From contig NZ_CP054586.1 of NCBI RefSeq assembly GCF_003721435.2, positions 299,939 to 363,938 on the forward strand: DNA of 64,000 nucleotides, read 5' to 3'. Numbering within the stretch: position 1 is the first letter of the stretch; each line of letters begins with the position of its first letter. The notes under the pieces were generated by a model. The model did not search any database and had not been told where the DNA came from. It worked only from the letters and a program-made list of their open reading frames with translations. Below are positions 50,232 through 58,629 of this stretch, piece by piece. This stretch comes from Halorubrum sp. CBA1229 (lineage in GTDB: Archaea > Halobacteriota > Halobacteria > Halobacteriales > Haloferacaceae). The translations under genes and the position numbers were made by a program.

Positions 50232-50956
50232 CCCCCGGCCGTGCGCATCGTCGCACCGAATACGGCAGTCACGAGGACGAGCAACACGAGAAGGTACCCG
50301 CCGACGAAGACGAGGTCACCCGCAGCGAACGTACCGTCGAAGGCGGCCGACTGGAGGAGTTCCTTCGGATGATACAACGGGAAGTACCGGACGAAGTCGG
50401 GGACGTCCGCGGCGAGCGGGCTGTCGCCACTGAGGAACGCGTCCATCATCGCGAGGAAGACGACGACGAGCGACCCCTCGAACAGTCGCGGAAGCACTGC
50501 GCCGACGAGCGCACCGAGGAAAGCATAGACGACGCCCGCGAGCGCGAGGAACGCGAACACAAACAGGGGTGCTTCGACGTCGATCGTCAGCCAGAGGACG
50601 CCGAAGTTCACCCCCGCGACGACGATCGTGACACCCGCGAGAGTCGCCAGCCGCGTCGCGAGCAGCGTTCGTGGCGCGTACCCGGTCTGAACGAGCCGTC
50701 GGTCAGCCTCCCGGGCACTGATCATCTGGACCAGTCCCATCAGCCCGGCGATGATGGCGACGCCGAAGATCGCGCCGAGGAGGCGTCCCAGGTCGAGCGG
50801 AATCCCCTCGACGGTCGGCATTGACGGCAGTCCGGCCATCGCCTGGCCCCACCCCTCGATGACCACGAGCGGGAGCACCAGCGCAAGGACGACGTTCAGA
50901 GGTGTCCGGACAAACGTCTGGAGATTCGCCCGAACGCCGACGACGAACCTATTCAT
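50219..50956 (-). CDS. ABC-2 type transporter permease, first subunit
   Basis: A 245-residue membrane protein with six helices, similar in layout to its partner (…MISAREADRRLVQTGYAPRTL matches LFLMREARDTDGRLAVVGYR). The two probably arose by duplication and pair in the membrane. It overlaps the ATPase gene by 8 nt. Confidence 0.8.
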   Translation of the reverse strand: MNRFVVGVRANLQTFVRTPLNVVLALVLPLVVIEGWGQAMAGLPSMPTVEGIPLDLGRLLGAIFGVAIIAGLMGLVQMISAREADRRLVQTGYAPRTLLATRLATLAGVTIVVAGVNFGVLWLTIDVEAPLFVFAFLALAGVVYAFLGALVGAVLPRLFEGSLVVVFLAMMDAFLSGDSPLAADVPDFVRYFPLYHPKELLQSAAFDGTFAAGDLVFVGGYLLVLLVLVTAVFGATMRTAGGWSA

Positions 50957-51674
50957 GTTCCCCCTCCGGGTCGCTCCTGAGTTCGCTCTCGGTCTCTTCG
51001 TCGGTCACGTCGTGAACCAGTCCGTTCCGCACCTCGAAGACGCGGTCGAGGCGACTCCGCTCCTCAATTAGGTGGGAGATCATGACGACGGCAGTGCCGT
51101 CGTCCGCGAGGTCCTGTGCCATGTCCCAGAATCGCAGGTAAGTCTCCCAGTCGAACCCGGTGTAGGGTTCGTCGAGCATGAGAACGTCCGGGTCGTGCAT
51201 CAACGCGATGCTGAGGTTGACCTTCTGTCGGTTCCCACCGCTAAGCTGGTCGACCCGGTAGTCAAGGTACTGCTCGAAGTCGAGTTCGTCCGCCAGTCTT
51301 TGCTTCGCCGCGTCGATCTCCTCGCGACTCATCCCGTACCCGGCGCCGAAGAGCCGGAAGGTTTCAGAGACGGTCAACCGATCGTAGAGCAGGGGTTCCT
51401 GCGGACACCATCCGACGGTTCCATACCGTTCGACCGTGCCCGCGTCGTGGTCGAGAACCCCGACGAGAATCTCCATCAGCGTGGACTTGCCCGACCCATT
51501 CTCGCCGACGATGCCGACGATCTCGCCGGCACGGACCTCGATATCCGCACCGGTGAGAACGGGCGTCGACCGTCCCAACGGAAGTCGTGACCCGTAGGTT
51601 TTCTCGAGAACGTTGCCTCGAACGAGCGTCTTGCTACCATCGACCGTCTCCGTGGGCGCCGTGGTCATTTCCAT
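50949..51674 (-). CDS. ABC transporter ATPase (CcmA/NosF-like)
   Basis: A 241-residue ATPase. It has Walker A GENGSGKST (~56-64), signature LSGGNRQKVNLSIALMHD, Walker B VLMLDEPYTGFD and switch histidine MISHLIEE. It drives the two ABC-2 permeases encoded next. The start at 51674 is kept because it sits exactly 18 nt from a promoter block that is also 18 nt from the DUF5676-like gene. An ATG two codons later is also possible. Confidence 0.87.
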   Translation of the reverse strand: MEMTTAPTETVDGSKTLVRGNVLEKTYGSRLPLGRSTPVLTGADIEVRAGEIVGIVGENGSGKSTLMEILVGVLDHDAGTVERYGTVGWCPQEPLLYDRLTVSETFRLFGAGYGMSREEIDAAKQRLADELDFEQYLDYRVDQLSGGNRQKVNLSIALMHDPDVLMLDEPYTGFDWETYLRFWDMAQDLADDGTAVVMISHLIEERSRLDRVFEVRNGLVHDVTDEETESELRSDPEGEHE

Positions 51675-51692
51675 ACGTGGAAAGACGTTCTA

Positions 51693-51726
51693 CTCATTCA
51701 ATCGAATTGTTGTTAAGAATCGAAAG
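51693..51726 (-). promoter_or_regulatory. 34-nt promoter block of the ABC exporter operon
   Basis: 27/34 identical to 41334-41367 with the same 18-nt distance to the start codon. Within it, minus strand, CTTTCGATTCTTAAC is a version of the metal-gene motif and the AT-rich centre can serve as TATA box. The next ~185 nt to the right have no gene. Confidence 0.6.
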
Positions 51727-51912
51727 TTAACCCCGTCAAATTACCCTGAGATCGGGTTGTATCACGAAGAGAGCAATGGATAGCCAACGATTTGGCATTC
51801 CTTTTGTCTCCAAACAGGAGTAGACTTGGTCGGTAGCCGTCATGAAAATCAGACATCTATCAGGCCCCGAACATAGTGTTGATGCGGTTTTCAAGTCAAG
51901 GTTCGAGTATCC

Positions 51913-52077
51913 ATGGTTCAGTGCTACATCTGTGACTCGGAATGCGCTCGCGACGATGAGGTGTTCGTCTGCGAGCACTGCGGGATCTCCTGCCACCGAC
52001 ACTGTATGGCGGAATACGACACCGATGTCTGCCCGAAGTGTGTCGGCGAGCCGATGATCGGAGCGATCGAGTTCTAG
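51913..52077 (+). CDS. Small RING/treble-clef-like zinc-finger protein
   Basis: Fifty-four residues with eight to eleven potential ligands: C4, C7, C11, C20, C23, C27, H28, H30, C31, C40 and C43. The spacing (CYIC…CEHC…CHRHC…CPKC) resembles a cross-braced RING or PHD-like finger that binds two zinc ions. Haloarchaeal microproteins of this sort are known but mostly unstudied. It lies alone between the ABC operon and the next zinc protein. Start fixed by the only ATG in frame. Confidence 0.65.
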   Translation: MVQCYICDSECARDDEVFVCEHCGISCHRHCMAEYDTDVCPKCVGEPMIGAIEF

Positions 52078-52176
52078 TCGTTCCTTGTCACTCACACACC
52101 GCCTTCAGCCCGGAGGCGGAGTATATCGATGGTCAGCTGGCGAAATGCGTTTTTGACTCGTGCCCGTAGCACAGGT

Positions 52177-52398
52177 ATGTCTACGACCGTCGAACTCCCC
52201 AACGTTGATGAGACGTGCGCCTACTGCAGGTCGCGTATCTTCGACCACGACCCGATCTGTGTGCGCGACTGTACCGACGACTGCGGGTCGCCGACCTACT
52301 TCTGCAACTACGCGTGTCTCTCGACCTACGTTGACGAAAACAACTTGACGACTGGCAACGCGTGTGAGTGGTCGCCCGACGACCCCGACTGCTGCTGA
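52177..52398 (+). CDS. Small Cys-rich TRASH/MYM-like metal protein
   Basis: Seventy-three residues from the ATG at 52177; the frame upstream is open but not family-like. Cysteine pairs CAYC, CVRDCTDDC and FCNYACLSTY, plus a CC end, resemble a TRASH/MYM-type zinc finger (C-x2-C…C…FC-x3-C). It probably binds zinc or copper. Its place in the metal island fits metal sensing or storage. It is not part of a visible operon. Confidence 0.6.
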   Translation: MSTTVELPNVDETCAYCRSRIFDHDPICVRDCTDDCGSPTYFCNYACLSTYVDENNLTTGNACEWSPDDPDCC

Positions 52399-52524
52399 GT
52401 GGATTCGCCCCAAGCAAGACACAGAGCGACGTATTAGCCGCCACCCAACCTAGGAACCACCAACGGAGCAGTACTGGCCGTCCAACTTTATGAATGCAGC
52501 CAACGAAGTCCGTAGTGGTTCACT

Positions 52525-52893
52525 ATGTCAAAAGAGCGCACGTCCGACGGCCTGCTCCGCATCGTCCTGATCGTCCTCGCGGTGATCGTCCTGTTCCCGC
52601 TGTTGATGATGGTGTTCGCGATGCCGATGATGGGCATGATGGGCTGGTGGTGGGGTGGTGGCATGGCCGGCGGCCTCTCACCGCTGTGGGGTATCGGAAT
52701 GATGCTCGTCTGGCTCGTTGTCCTCGTCGGCATCGGCTACCTCCTCTATCGCGGCCTCGTCGGTGGTGTCGGGTCGTCGCTGACCAGCGATAGAGCACTC
52801 GAGGAACTCCGAGTGGCGTACGCTCGTGGCGACCTCTCCGACGAGGAGTTCGAGGAACGGCGTGCGAAACTCACCCGCGAGGAGTCGCAGTAG
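52525..52893 (+). CDS. Met/Gly-rich membrane protein with SHOCT domain
   Basis: A 122-residue protein. Helix 1 (~11-30) runs into a Met-rich stretch (MMVFAMPMMGMMGWWWGGGM), helix 2 (~55-72) and a SHOCT domain (LRVAYARGDLSDEEFEERRA). It is closest in layout to the 47778 protein. The following gene starts 9 nt later, so the two are co-transcribed. Confidence 0.77.
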   Translation: MSKERTSDGLLRIVLIVLAVIVLFPLLMMVFAMPMMGMMGWWWGGGMAGGLSPLWGIGMMLVWLVVLVGIGYLLYRGLVGGVGSSLTSDRALEELRVAYARGDLSDEEFEERRAKLTREESQ

Positions 52894-52902
52894 TCTGCAA
52901 TC

Positions 52903-53196
52903 ATGTCCTCGACAGTACAGCGACGCGAGTTTCTCACTGCGCTCGGAGCCGGCATCGCAGGTCTCTCCGGATGCGTTGGAAATCTCCCGGGCAGTGGCGA
53001 CGGCGTCGACAGGACGATCTACGTCGGAGGCTACCACTGGGGCTTCGTTATCATCGGTGCGAGTCTGTTCGCCTACGACGTTCTCAAGAAACGCTTCGTC
53101 CGCCGTGACGAACCTGATTCCATCTCTGACGGAACGATCATCTCCCGGCGAATCTTCGCCGAAGGAGACGCGGGTTCCGAACTCGACAACGATTAA
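52903..53196 (+). CDS. Tat lipoprotein with a COX-II/cupredoxin-like start and unrelated end
   Basis: Ninety-seven residues. It begins with a Tat lipobox signal (RREFLTALGAGIAGLSGC) followed by TIYVGGYHWGFVII. This is how haloarchaeal cupredoxin/COX-II-like lipoproteins (~200 residues) start. After this point the sequence changes to a basic, non-homologous end (ASLFAYDVLKKRFVRR…). The usual Cys-His-Met copper region is missing. It may be a truncated or chimeric gene; whether it still makes a stable protein is unclear. Confidence 0.5.
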   Translation: MSSTVQRREFLTALGAGIAGLSGCVGNLPGSGDGVDRTIYVGGYHWGFVIIGASLFAYDVLKKRFVRRDEPDSISDGTIISRRIFAEGDAGSELDND

Positions 53197-53406
53197 CGCC
53201 CCCAATCACTCGTGTTTCGACGATATCGACGCTGTTAACGTTCTCTTCACGGCGTGCGATTTCATCTGCCAATTCGTTTCACCCGGGTGATCGTGCGCGA
53301 CACGGGGAACACGGGTCCTGAATGGGGTGACCAGAAGATCCAACAACAACGGAGTCTCTCACCATGGACCGAGTCAGTAAATATCGTTATGAGTCACTGG
53401 CGTCGC

Positions 53407-53931
53407 TTACGATTCCCGCTGAGCGCGGACGAACGCTCGCCGCAGGACGGTCAGCAGGACGTACGTCTCGTACTTCTGGTTCCGACAGTGGTCACACGGC
53501 TGCATCTCCGTTGTGATCTCCTCGATAGATTCCTCGTACTCCTCCGTGAGATGGTTCAGTGCCTCCGTGACCTGCGGCTGGATAGCATCCGTCATCTCCT
53601 CCACGGCGGCATCAGCCGAACCCGGTAGTGAGTACGAGAGGACGATCGTGTTCGCGTGGTAGTACTTCGTCGTGCCGCCACGCCCCTCCTCAAAGCGGAC
53701 GACGTCTACGAGTCCGGAATCGCGGAGTTCGTTGATGTGGTGCCGAACGGTGTTTTCGGTCCGCTCGATCCCTCGATCGGTGAGTCGGTCGTGAACCTCG
53801 CCTGCCGTCCGTGCCTCATCGGCCAGTATGTCGAGGATCATCGCTCGCATTGGTTCGTCGATGGCGTCCGAAACGCGGGTATCCCTAATCGCGATGTCGT
53901 CGAGATGGTGGTCGGCACCGGAACTGCTCAT
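53407..53931 (-). CDS. ArsR-like winged-helix regulator with C-terminal CxxC
   Basis: About 174 residues from the ATG at 53931. A winged helix (~20-95: SDAIDEPMRAMILDILADEA, TENTVRHHINELRDSGLVDV, wing with GRGGTTKYYH) is followed by a helical region and EITTEMQPCDHCRNQK, whose CDHC could bind metal. It is divergent from an HMA protein and the CPG-type ATPase, so it most likely controls them. Frames upstream of 53931 are not family-like. Confidence 0.78.
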   Translation of the reverse strand: MSSSGADHHLDDIAIRDTRVSDAIDEPMRAMILDILADEARTAGEVHDRLTDRGIERTENTVRHHINELRDSGLVDVVRFEEGRGGTTKYYHANTIVLSYSLPGSADAAVEEMTDAIQPQVTEALNHLTEEYEESIEEITTEMQPCDHCRNQKYETYVLLTVLRRAFVRAQRES

Positions 53932-54128
53932 AATGGGACTGTGAGACACGTGCGGGAAAAGGTAGCGGCGAACACTGCTGTCGAGCACTTCGACCGGACG
54001 ACTGGCCTGCGGTCGGATCGAGTCGAAGCCCTAGACGACCTATTGGACTGTTCCAACGACCTATATCTCTATTCAAACATATCATCTAAAAAATGTATAT
54101 AGCGGTCCGGGTGCTACGTAGAACTGTG

Positions 54129-54344
54129 ATGAACGAAACGACCCAACTCCGTGTGATGGACTTCGACTGCCCGACCTGCGCGAGCACCGTTGAACGCGCC
54201 CTCTCGAACGTCGACGGCGTCCAGAATGTGAAAGTCCACTACACGACCGGCCGAGTCGAGATCGAGTACGACGACGACGTCGCTGACCCCGACGCCTTCG
54301 CACAGGCCATCGAAAACCAGGGCTACACGCCCCAGCCCGCCTAG
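54129..54344 (+). CDS. Single-HMA-domain metal chaperone
   Basis: Seventy-one residues from the ATG at 54129. The HMA motif reads DFDCPTCASTVERAL, with D/F before CxxC, where copper chaperones have GMxC. This variant is more usual in zinc/cadmium or lead-type domains (acidic residue near the CxxC). It is 4 nt upstream of the ATPase gene. GTATATAG lies ~36-44 nt ahead and would serve as TATA box. Confidence 0.8.
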   Translation: MNETTQLRVMDFDCPTCASTVERALSNVDGVQNVKVHYTTGRVEIEYDDDVADPDAFAQAIENQGYTPQPA

Positions 54345-54348
54345 ACCA

Positions 54349-56268
54349 ATGAACGCACAAACGATCACACAGTACTACCGGAAGAACCGGAAAGCCATCG
54401 TCACGGCGTCCAGCGGCCTCCTCTACGGTGGCGGCTGGAGCCTCGGCCACTTCACCGGCTTCGATACAGCGAGTGCCGGTATTCTCATCCTCGCGGCGAT
54501 CATCGGCGGCTACGACATCGCCAAAACCGCCTACTACGAGGTCACCAACCGAACGCTCGGCATCAAGACGCTCGTGACCTTGGCGGCCATTGGTGCCATC
54601 GTCATCGGCGAATACTGGGAAGCTGCCGCCGTCGTCTTCCTGTTCAGCCTCGGCAGCTACCTAGAAGGCCGGACGATGCGGAAGACCCGGACGGCCCTCC
54701 AGGAACTTCTGGAGATGACGCCCGACACGGCGACCGTCCGTCGCGACGGAGACCTCCAAGAAGTACCTGCCCGCGACGTCGAGGAGGGTGAAGTTGTCAT
54801 CGTGAAACCGGGCGGAAAGATCCCGGTCGACGGGAGCGTCGTCGACGGCGAGAGTGCCGTCAATCAGGCCCCGGTCACCGGCGAGAGCGCGCCCGTTCAC
54901 AAGACCGACGGTGACGAAGTCTACGCGGGGACGGTCAACCAGGAAGGCGCACTGGAGGTCCAGACGACGGGTGCGGGCTCGGATACGACGCTCGAGCGCA
55001 TCATCCGCCGCGTCGAGGAGGCCCAGGAGGCCCAGTCGCCCACGGAGAGTCTCATCGACCGGTTCGCGAAGTACTACACCCCAGCCGTCATCGTGCTCGC
55101 AATCGGCGCGTACGCAGTCACGCAGAACGCGATCCTGTCGCTCACCTTGCTGGTCATCGGCTGTCCGGGCGCGCTGGTCATCGGACCGCCGGTCAGCATC
55201 GTCTCGGCCATCGGGAACGCCGCCCGGTCGGGAGTCCTGATGAAGGGTGGCGAACACCTCGAACGTGCCGGCAAGATCGACCTCGTTGCCTTCGACAAGA
55301 CCGGCACCCTCACGAAGGGCGAGACCACCGTCGCCGACGTCGAGGGGTTTGGCGTCGACGACGACGAGGTAATCTCGCTCGCGGCGACTGCCGAGAAGAA
55401 AAGCGAACACCACCTCGCCGACGCCATCGTCGACGCAGCACGCGACCGTCCGACCGCCGCAACCGATGGCGGAACTGCGGTCGCCCATTCCGATGCCGCG
55501 AGCGCCGAACACCGGTCGGTTCCGGATCCGGATGACTTCGACGTGGTCGCCGGCAAGGGTGTCGTCGCCCATACGGACGGCCACGAGGTCGTCGTTGGGA
55601 ACCGAGCGCTGCTCGACGACCGCAGCATCGACATCCCGGATTACATCGCCGAGTACGTCCGTGGCCGCGAGGAACGCGGTGAGACGGTCGTCCACGTCGT
55701 GCGAGACGGCAGCATCATCGGCGTGATCGCGATGCGCGACGAACTTCGAGAGGCCGCTCCTGGCGTCGTAGCGGCGCTTCAGGATGCCGGCATCGAGACG
55801 GTGATGCTCACCGGCGACAACGAGCGGACGGCAAGTGCCGTCGCAGGGGAAGTGGGCATCGACGAGTACCGCGCCGAACTCCTCCCCGAGGACAAACAGA
55901 CCGTCATCGAAGAATACCAGGCCGACGGCCACGTCGTTGCGATGGTCGGCGATGGCATCAACGACGCGCCATCGCTGGCGACCGCCGACGTCGGTATCGC
56001 GATGGGCGCTGCCGGCACGGACACCGCCATCGAGACGGCGGACATGGCGCTGATGGCCGACGACCTCGAACGCATCCCGTACGCGGTCACACTCAGTAAA
56101 GCGACGCGCTGGAACGTCCTCGAGAACGTCGGGCTCGCGGTGCTGACCGTGACCGTCCTGCTCGCTGGCGTGCTCACCAGTTACGTCACGCTCGCCGCCG
56201 GGATGCTCGTCCACGAAGCCAGCGTTCTCCTCGTCATCCTCAACGGGATGCGACTGCTCCGACACTAA
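54349..56268 (+). CDS. P1B-type heavy-metal ATPase with CPG transport motif
   Basis: A 639-residue pump with no N-terminal HMA; the separate HMA protein next to it may serve instead. The membrane metal motif is CPG (C272-P273-G274 in VIGCPGALVIGPPVSIV) instead of CPC, CPH or SPC. TGES, DKTGT (D316) and GDGINDAPSL are present. The nucleotide-domain HP motif is EHH. The C-terminal helix LVHEASVLLVILNGMRLL resembles zinc/cadmium pumps (HExSxLxV…NxxRLL). Substrate probably a divalent soft metal, uncertain. FmdE-like gene follows by 12 nt. Confidence 0.82.
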   Translation: MNAQTITQYYRKNRKAIVTASSGLLYGGGWSLGHFTGFDTASAGILILAAIIGGYDIAKTAYYEVTNRTLGIKTLVTLAAIGAIVIGEYWEAAAVVFLFSLGSYLEGRTMRKTRTALQELLEMTPDTATVRRDGDLQEVPARDVEEGEVVIVKPGGKIPVDGSVVDGESAVNQAPVTGESAPVHKTDGDEVYAGTVNQEGALEVQTTGAGSDTTLERIIRRVEEAQEAQSPTESLIDRFAKYYTPAVIVLAIGAYAVTQNAILSLTLLVIGCPGALVIGPPVSIVSAIGNAARSGVLMKGGEHLERAGKIDLVAFDKTGTLTKGETTVADVEGFGVDDDEVISLAATAEKKSEHHLADAIVDAARDRPTAATDGGTAVAHSDAASAEHRSVPDPDDFDVVAGKGVVAHTDGHEVVVGNRALLDDRSIDIPDYIAEYVRGREERGETVVHVVRDGSIIGVIAMRDELREAAPGVVAALQDAGIETVMLTGDNERTASAVAGEVGIDEYRAELLPEDKQTVIEEYQADGHVVAMVGDGINDAPSLATADVGIAMGAAGTDTAIETADMALMADDLERIPYAVTLSKATRWNVLENVGLAVLTVTVLLAGVLTSYVTLAAGMLVHEASVLLVILNGMRLLRH

Positions 56269-56280
56269 TCTCCACAACCA

Positions 56281-56934
56281 ATGACAACAAATTCACCTGC
56301 GACTGACGCGACGCACACTAGCACCGACTGGCAGGTCGACTACGACGCCGACCCGATCGAAATCCGCGACCCCGTCGCGGAGGCCCTCGGCGTCCTCACA
56401 TCAGGCGATCCGTTCGTCGTCACCTACACGGACGCGGTGAAAGAGGCCGGTCACTCCTGTCCGACTGCCTCGGGCGCCTACCGGATCGTCCAGCTCGGGC
56501 TCGATGCCCTGTATCCCGATGACTATCCAATCCGAAGCGAAATCGAAGTCCAGGCAGCCGGCCCGCGAGACGATGCTGCGTACGGCGTGATGGGGCGCAT
56601 CATTTCGTACGTGACTGGCGCGACCGACGACGACGGATTCAGCGGGCTCGCCGGTGGTCACGGGAGCCGTCGTGATCTCCTCGTCTTCGACGCGTTCGAC
56701 CCGGGCACGCACGAACCGACGTTCCGGTTCCGGCGAACCGATACGGACGAGACTGTTGAAGTGACCTACCACGTCAGCGACGTTCCCGACGGCGGCCCCG
56801 CAATCGGGAATCTCCAGCGGATTCTAGAGGGGTCCGCGAGCGAGGAGCAGCGGGCGGCATTCGCCGAGGCCTGGCACCGGCGCGTGCAGGTCGTCCTCAA
56901 CGACGATTCGCTGTTCACCGTCGAAGCGGTGTGA
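56281..56934 (+). CDS. FmdE-like metal-binding protein
   Basis: A 217-residue protein with the FmdE-type core, AGHSCPTASGAYRIVQLGLD (Cys and His for metal), further AYGVMGRIISYVTGATDDDG and a LAGGHGSRRD segment. FmdE-domain proteins bind zinc or iron; many occur apart from methanofuran chemistry. It follows the CPG ATPase directly, so it is probably part of that metal operon as a buffer or sensor. Confidence 0.75.
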   Translation: MTTNSPATDATHTSTDWQVDYDADPIEIRDPVAEALGVLTSGDPFVVTYTDAVKEAGHSCPTASGAYRIVQLGLDALYPDDYPIRSEIEVQAAGPRDDAAYGVMGRIISYVTGATDDDGFSGLAGGHGSRRDLLVFDAFDPGTHEPTFRFRRTDTDETVEVTYHVSDVPDGGPAIGNLQRILEGSASEEQRAAFAEAWHRRVQVVLNDDSLFTVEAV

Positions 56935-57133
56935 ACACGACAGTGCAGCCCTCGTACGCTATATGAATTCACTGCGGTATACTGTCGATATCTTCGAGCG
57001 CCTCGATAGCAACGTCTCCTAACTCTCCAGCCTGATATGAGAATACCGCTCTCGCACCATCTCATCGAAATTATCTACGCTACTGATTCGATGGGGCAAT
57101 CCGCTCGCTGATCTCGATCGGGCGACAGAACAG

Positions 57134-57346
57134 GTGACTGTCCGAACGGAAGAACGCCGGTATGGAAAGAAAATGGTCGTCGTCGAGGGGTTCGAAGGTG
57201 GCACCGATCTCGACTCACTCGCCTCAGAACTGAAATCTACACTTGGAACTGGTGGCACCGTCAAAGAAGGGCACATCGAACTCCAGGGCGATCACGAGGA
57301 ACGCGTCCGCGAACTTCTCAAAGCAAACGGATACTCCGTCAGATAA
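57134..57346 (+). CDS. SUI1/eIF1-like translation factor, start uncertain
   Basis: Seventy residues from the GTG at 57134, comprising the conserved eIF1/YciH domain: ERRYGKKMVVVEGFEGG, LASELKSTLGTGGTVKEG, and IELQGDHEERVRELLKANGY. Haloarchaeal relatives have ~20 further residues ahead, and in this frame NPLADLDRATEQ precedes the GTG, which matches that N-terminus, but no ATG/GTG/TTG is found before the TGA at 57038. The start may have been lost or be non-standard. It would act in start-codon selection. The 200 nt before it show no other gene. Confidence 0.65.
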   Translation: MTVRTEERRYGKKMVVVEGFEGGTDLDSLASELKSTLGTGGTVKEGHIELQGDHEERVRELLKANGYSVR

Positions 57347-57434
57347 AACAGTACGATTCTTCATATCCTGTAGAACACTCCACTGGTTCCGTCGTTACCG
57401 ACAGCATCAACTAAACGATTTGGTAGAGGAGCAC

Positions 57435-57875
57435 TCACAGCGTTCGGGGGTCCGGCTCAACGATCGTAGCAAAGGCGACGTTCTGTTGCACCTGTTCGAT
57501 CTCAACGGTCGGTTCGTCACCGGGCTGCCCCTCCGGAACGATCACGACGTAACCGCGGTCAACCTTCGCGATGCCGTCGCCCTGGTCACCAATCGTCTCA
57601 ATCGTCACCTCCCGAATCTCACCCTCTTCAACAGGCGGCTCGGGGGGTCCCTGCTCCTGAGTGGTCGGGGAGGTCTCAGACGATCTGTCCGCGGACGGTG
57701 TATCGGATAGCGCCGTTGTATGCCCGGTTTCGAGAACAGCGATTCGATACGTTTCACCGGGTTGAATAGCGTCGTGACGTACCTCACTCGCTGGAACCTC
57801 GAATGTGCAGCTTCCGTCCTCGGACTCAATAGTCGCAGTAAATACCGAGCGAAGTGTATCAGGGATGTCGACCAT
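57435..57875 (-). CDS. TRAM-domain protein, copy 1
   Basis: About 146 residues from the ATG at 57875. The N-terminal ~55 residues form a small beta-rich domain (DTLRSVFTATIESEDGSCTF). A Pro/Glu linker follows. The last ~65 residues are a TRAM domain (EIREVTIETIGDQGDGIAKV, DRGYVVIVPEGQPGDEP). TRAM domains bind RNA and act as cold-shock-like RNA chaperones in archaea. A paralogue with nearly the same TRAM domain lies at 62286-62717, on the same strand. The Rossmann-like gene upstream is 46 nt away. Confidence 0.85.
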   Translation of the reverse strand: MVDIPDTLRSVFTATIESEDGSCTFEVPASEVRHDAIQPGETYRIAVLETGHTTALSDTPSADRSSETSPTTQEQGPPEPPVEEGEIREVTIETIGDQGDGIAKVDRGYVVIVPEGQPGDEPTVEIEQVQQNVAFATIVEPDPRTL

Positions 57876-57921
57876 CACGAGAAGATTCAGTATCCGACGC
57901 AAATAGTCGTTCCTCACGCCG

Positions 57922-58497
57922 TCAGTCCGGCGCGTAAGCATCCTCAATATAGTCACGAAGGTCATCGGGCGTCGTCCACGTGTACGCACGATCCACCCGC
58001 TCCATCGAGAGGAGATAGTGTGCGAACATCCCGTCGTAGGCCGCGTACTGTTCCTCCTCAGTCTCGTACGTTCGATAGAAGGCTCGCGTTCGCTCCCGAT
58101 AGGTCGGCTGATCGATGTAGCCCGCTTCCCACGCGTGTCCGCCCTGGGAGTGTTCGTACACCCCGACGATATGATCCGCGTAGCTGACCAACAGCTTGAA
58201 TTTCGACGTGAAGAACTCCGAGATGTCCAGAATATCGTCCATCAGGAATGCGTCGACACCATCATCGGAGTTTGAGGCTGCGGCATCGCTCGCAAGTTGG
58301 TCGCGAACAGCCTCCAATCGTGGTCGCTCCTCCTCACCGTAGGAACCGAGAACGAAGTAGGACGTGTTGTTGATGAATCGTCCGAGGTCCTCGTGCATCG
58401 CGGTCTGGATCGCCTCGACCCGTTCGGGTGTGAGCGTCTCGCCCGGCTGGTCACCCAATTTGTCGATGACGGGACGGGTAGCGTCGTCGTTGGTCAT
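57922..58497 (-). CDS. Rossmann-like protein with NDT/TIR-like motifs
   Basis: A 191-residue protein of unknown family. Strand-like phrases occur in the order expected for nucleoside deoxyribosyltransferase/TIR-like folds: TSYFVLGSYGEEERPRLEAV, VDAFLMDDI, YADHIVGVYEHSQGGHAWEAG, and finally RAYTWTTPDDL. The Glu in GGHAWEAG would fit the catalytic position of such enzymes. A similar order appears in the protein at 63524. It is divergent from an HTH gene (58630) and followed by a TRAM gene. The enzymatic reading is a by-eye inference. Confidence 0.6.
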   Translation of the reverse strand: MTNDDATRPVIDKLGDQPGETLTPERVEAIQTAMHEDLGRFINNTSYFVLGSYGEEERPRLEAVRDQLASDAAASNSDDGVDAFLMDDILDISEFFTSKFKLLVSYADHIVGVYEHSQGGHAWEAGYIDQPTYRERTRAFYRTYETEEEQYAAYDGMFAHYLLSMERVDRAYTWTTPDDLRDYIEDAYAPD

Positions 58498-58629
58498 ACT
58501 GGGTAGGATTCACTACCGCCACCTAACGGTACGGAAATACGACCGGAAGTGGAATGCCCCGGCACTCTGGGTACCACTTCGAGTTTCACCGAAATGGTTA
58601 TCTGACCAGGGGACAAACACTGAGACACA

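Noticed and set aside
54661..56277. 538-codon open frame antisense to the CPG-type ATPase
   Set aside because: Shadow of the P-type ATPase gene, rich in Arg/Asp/Val as expected for reverse reading.
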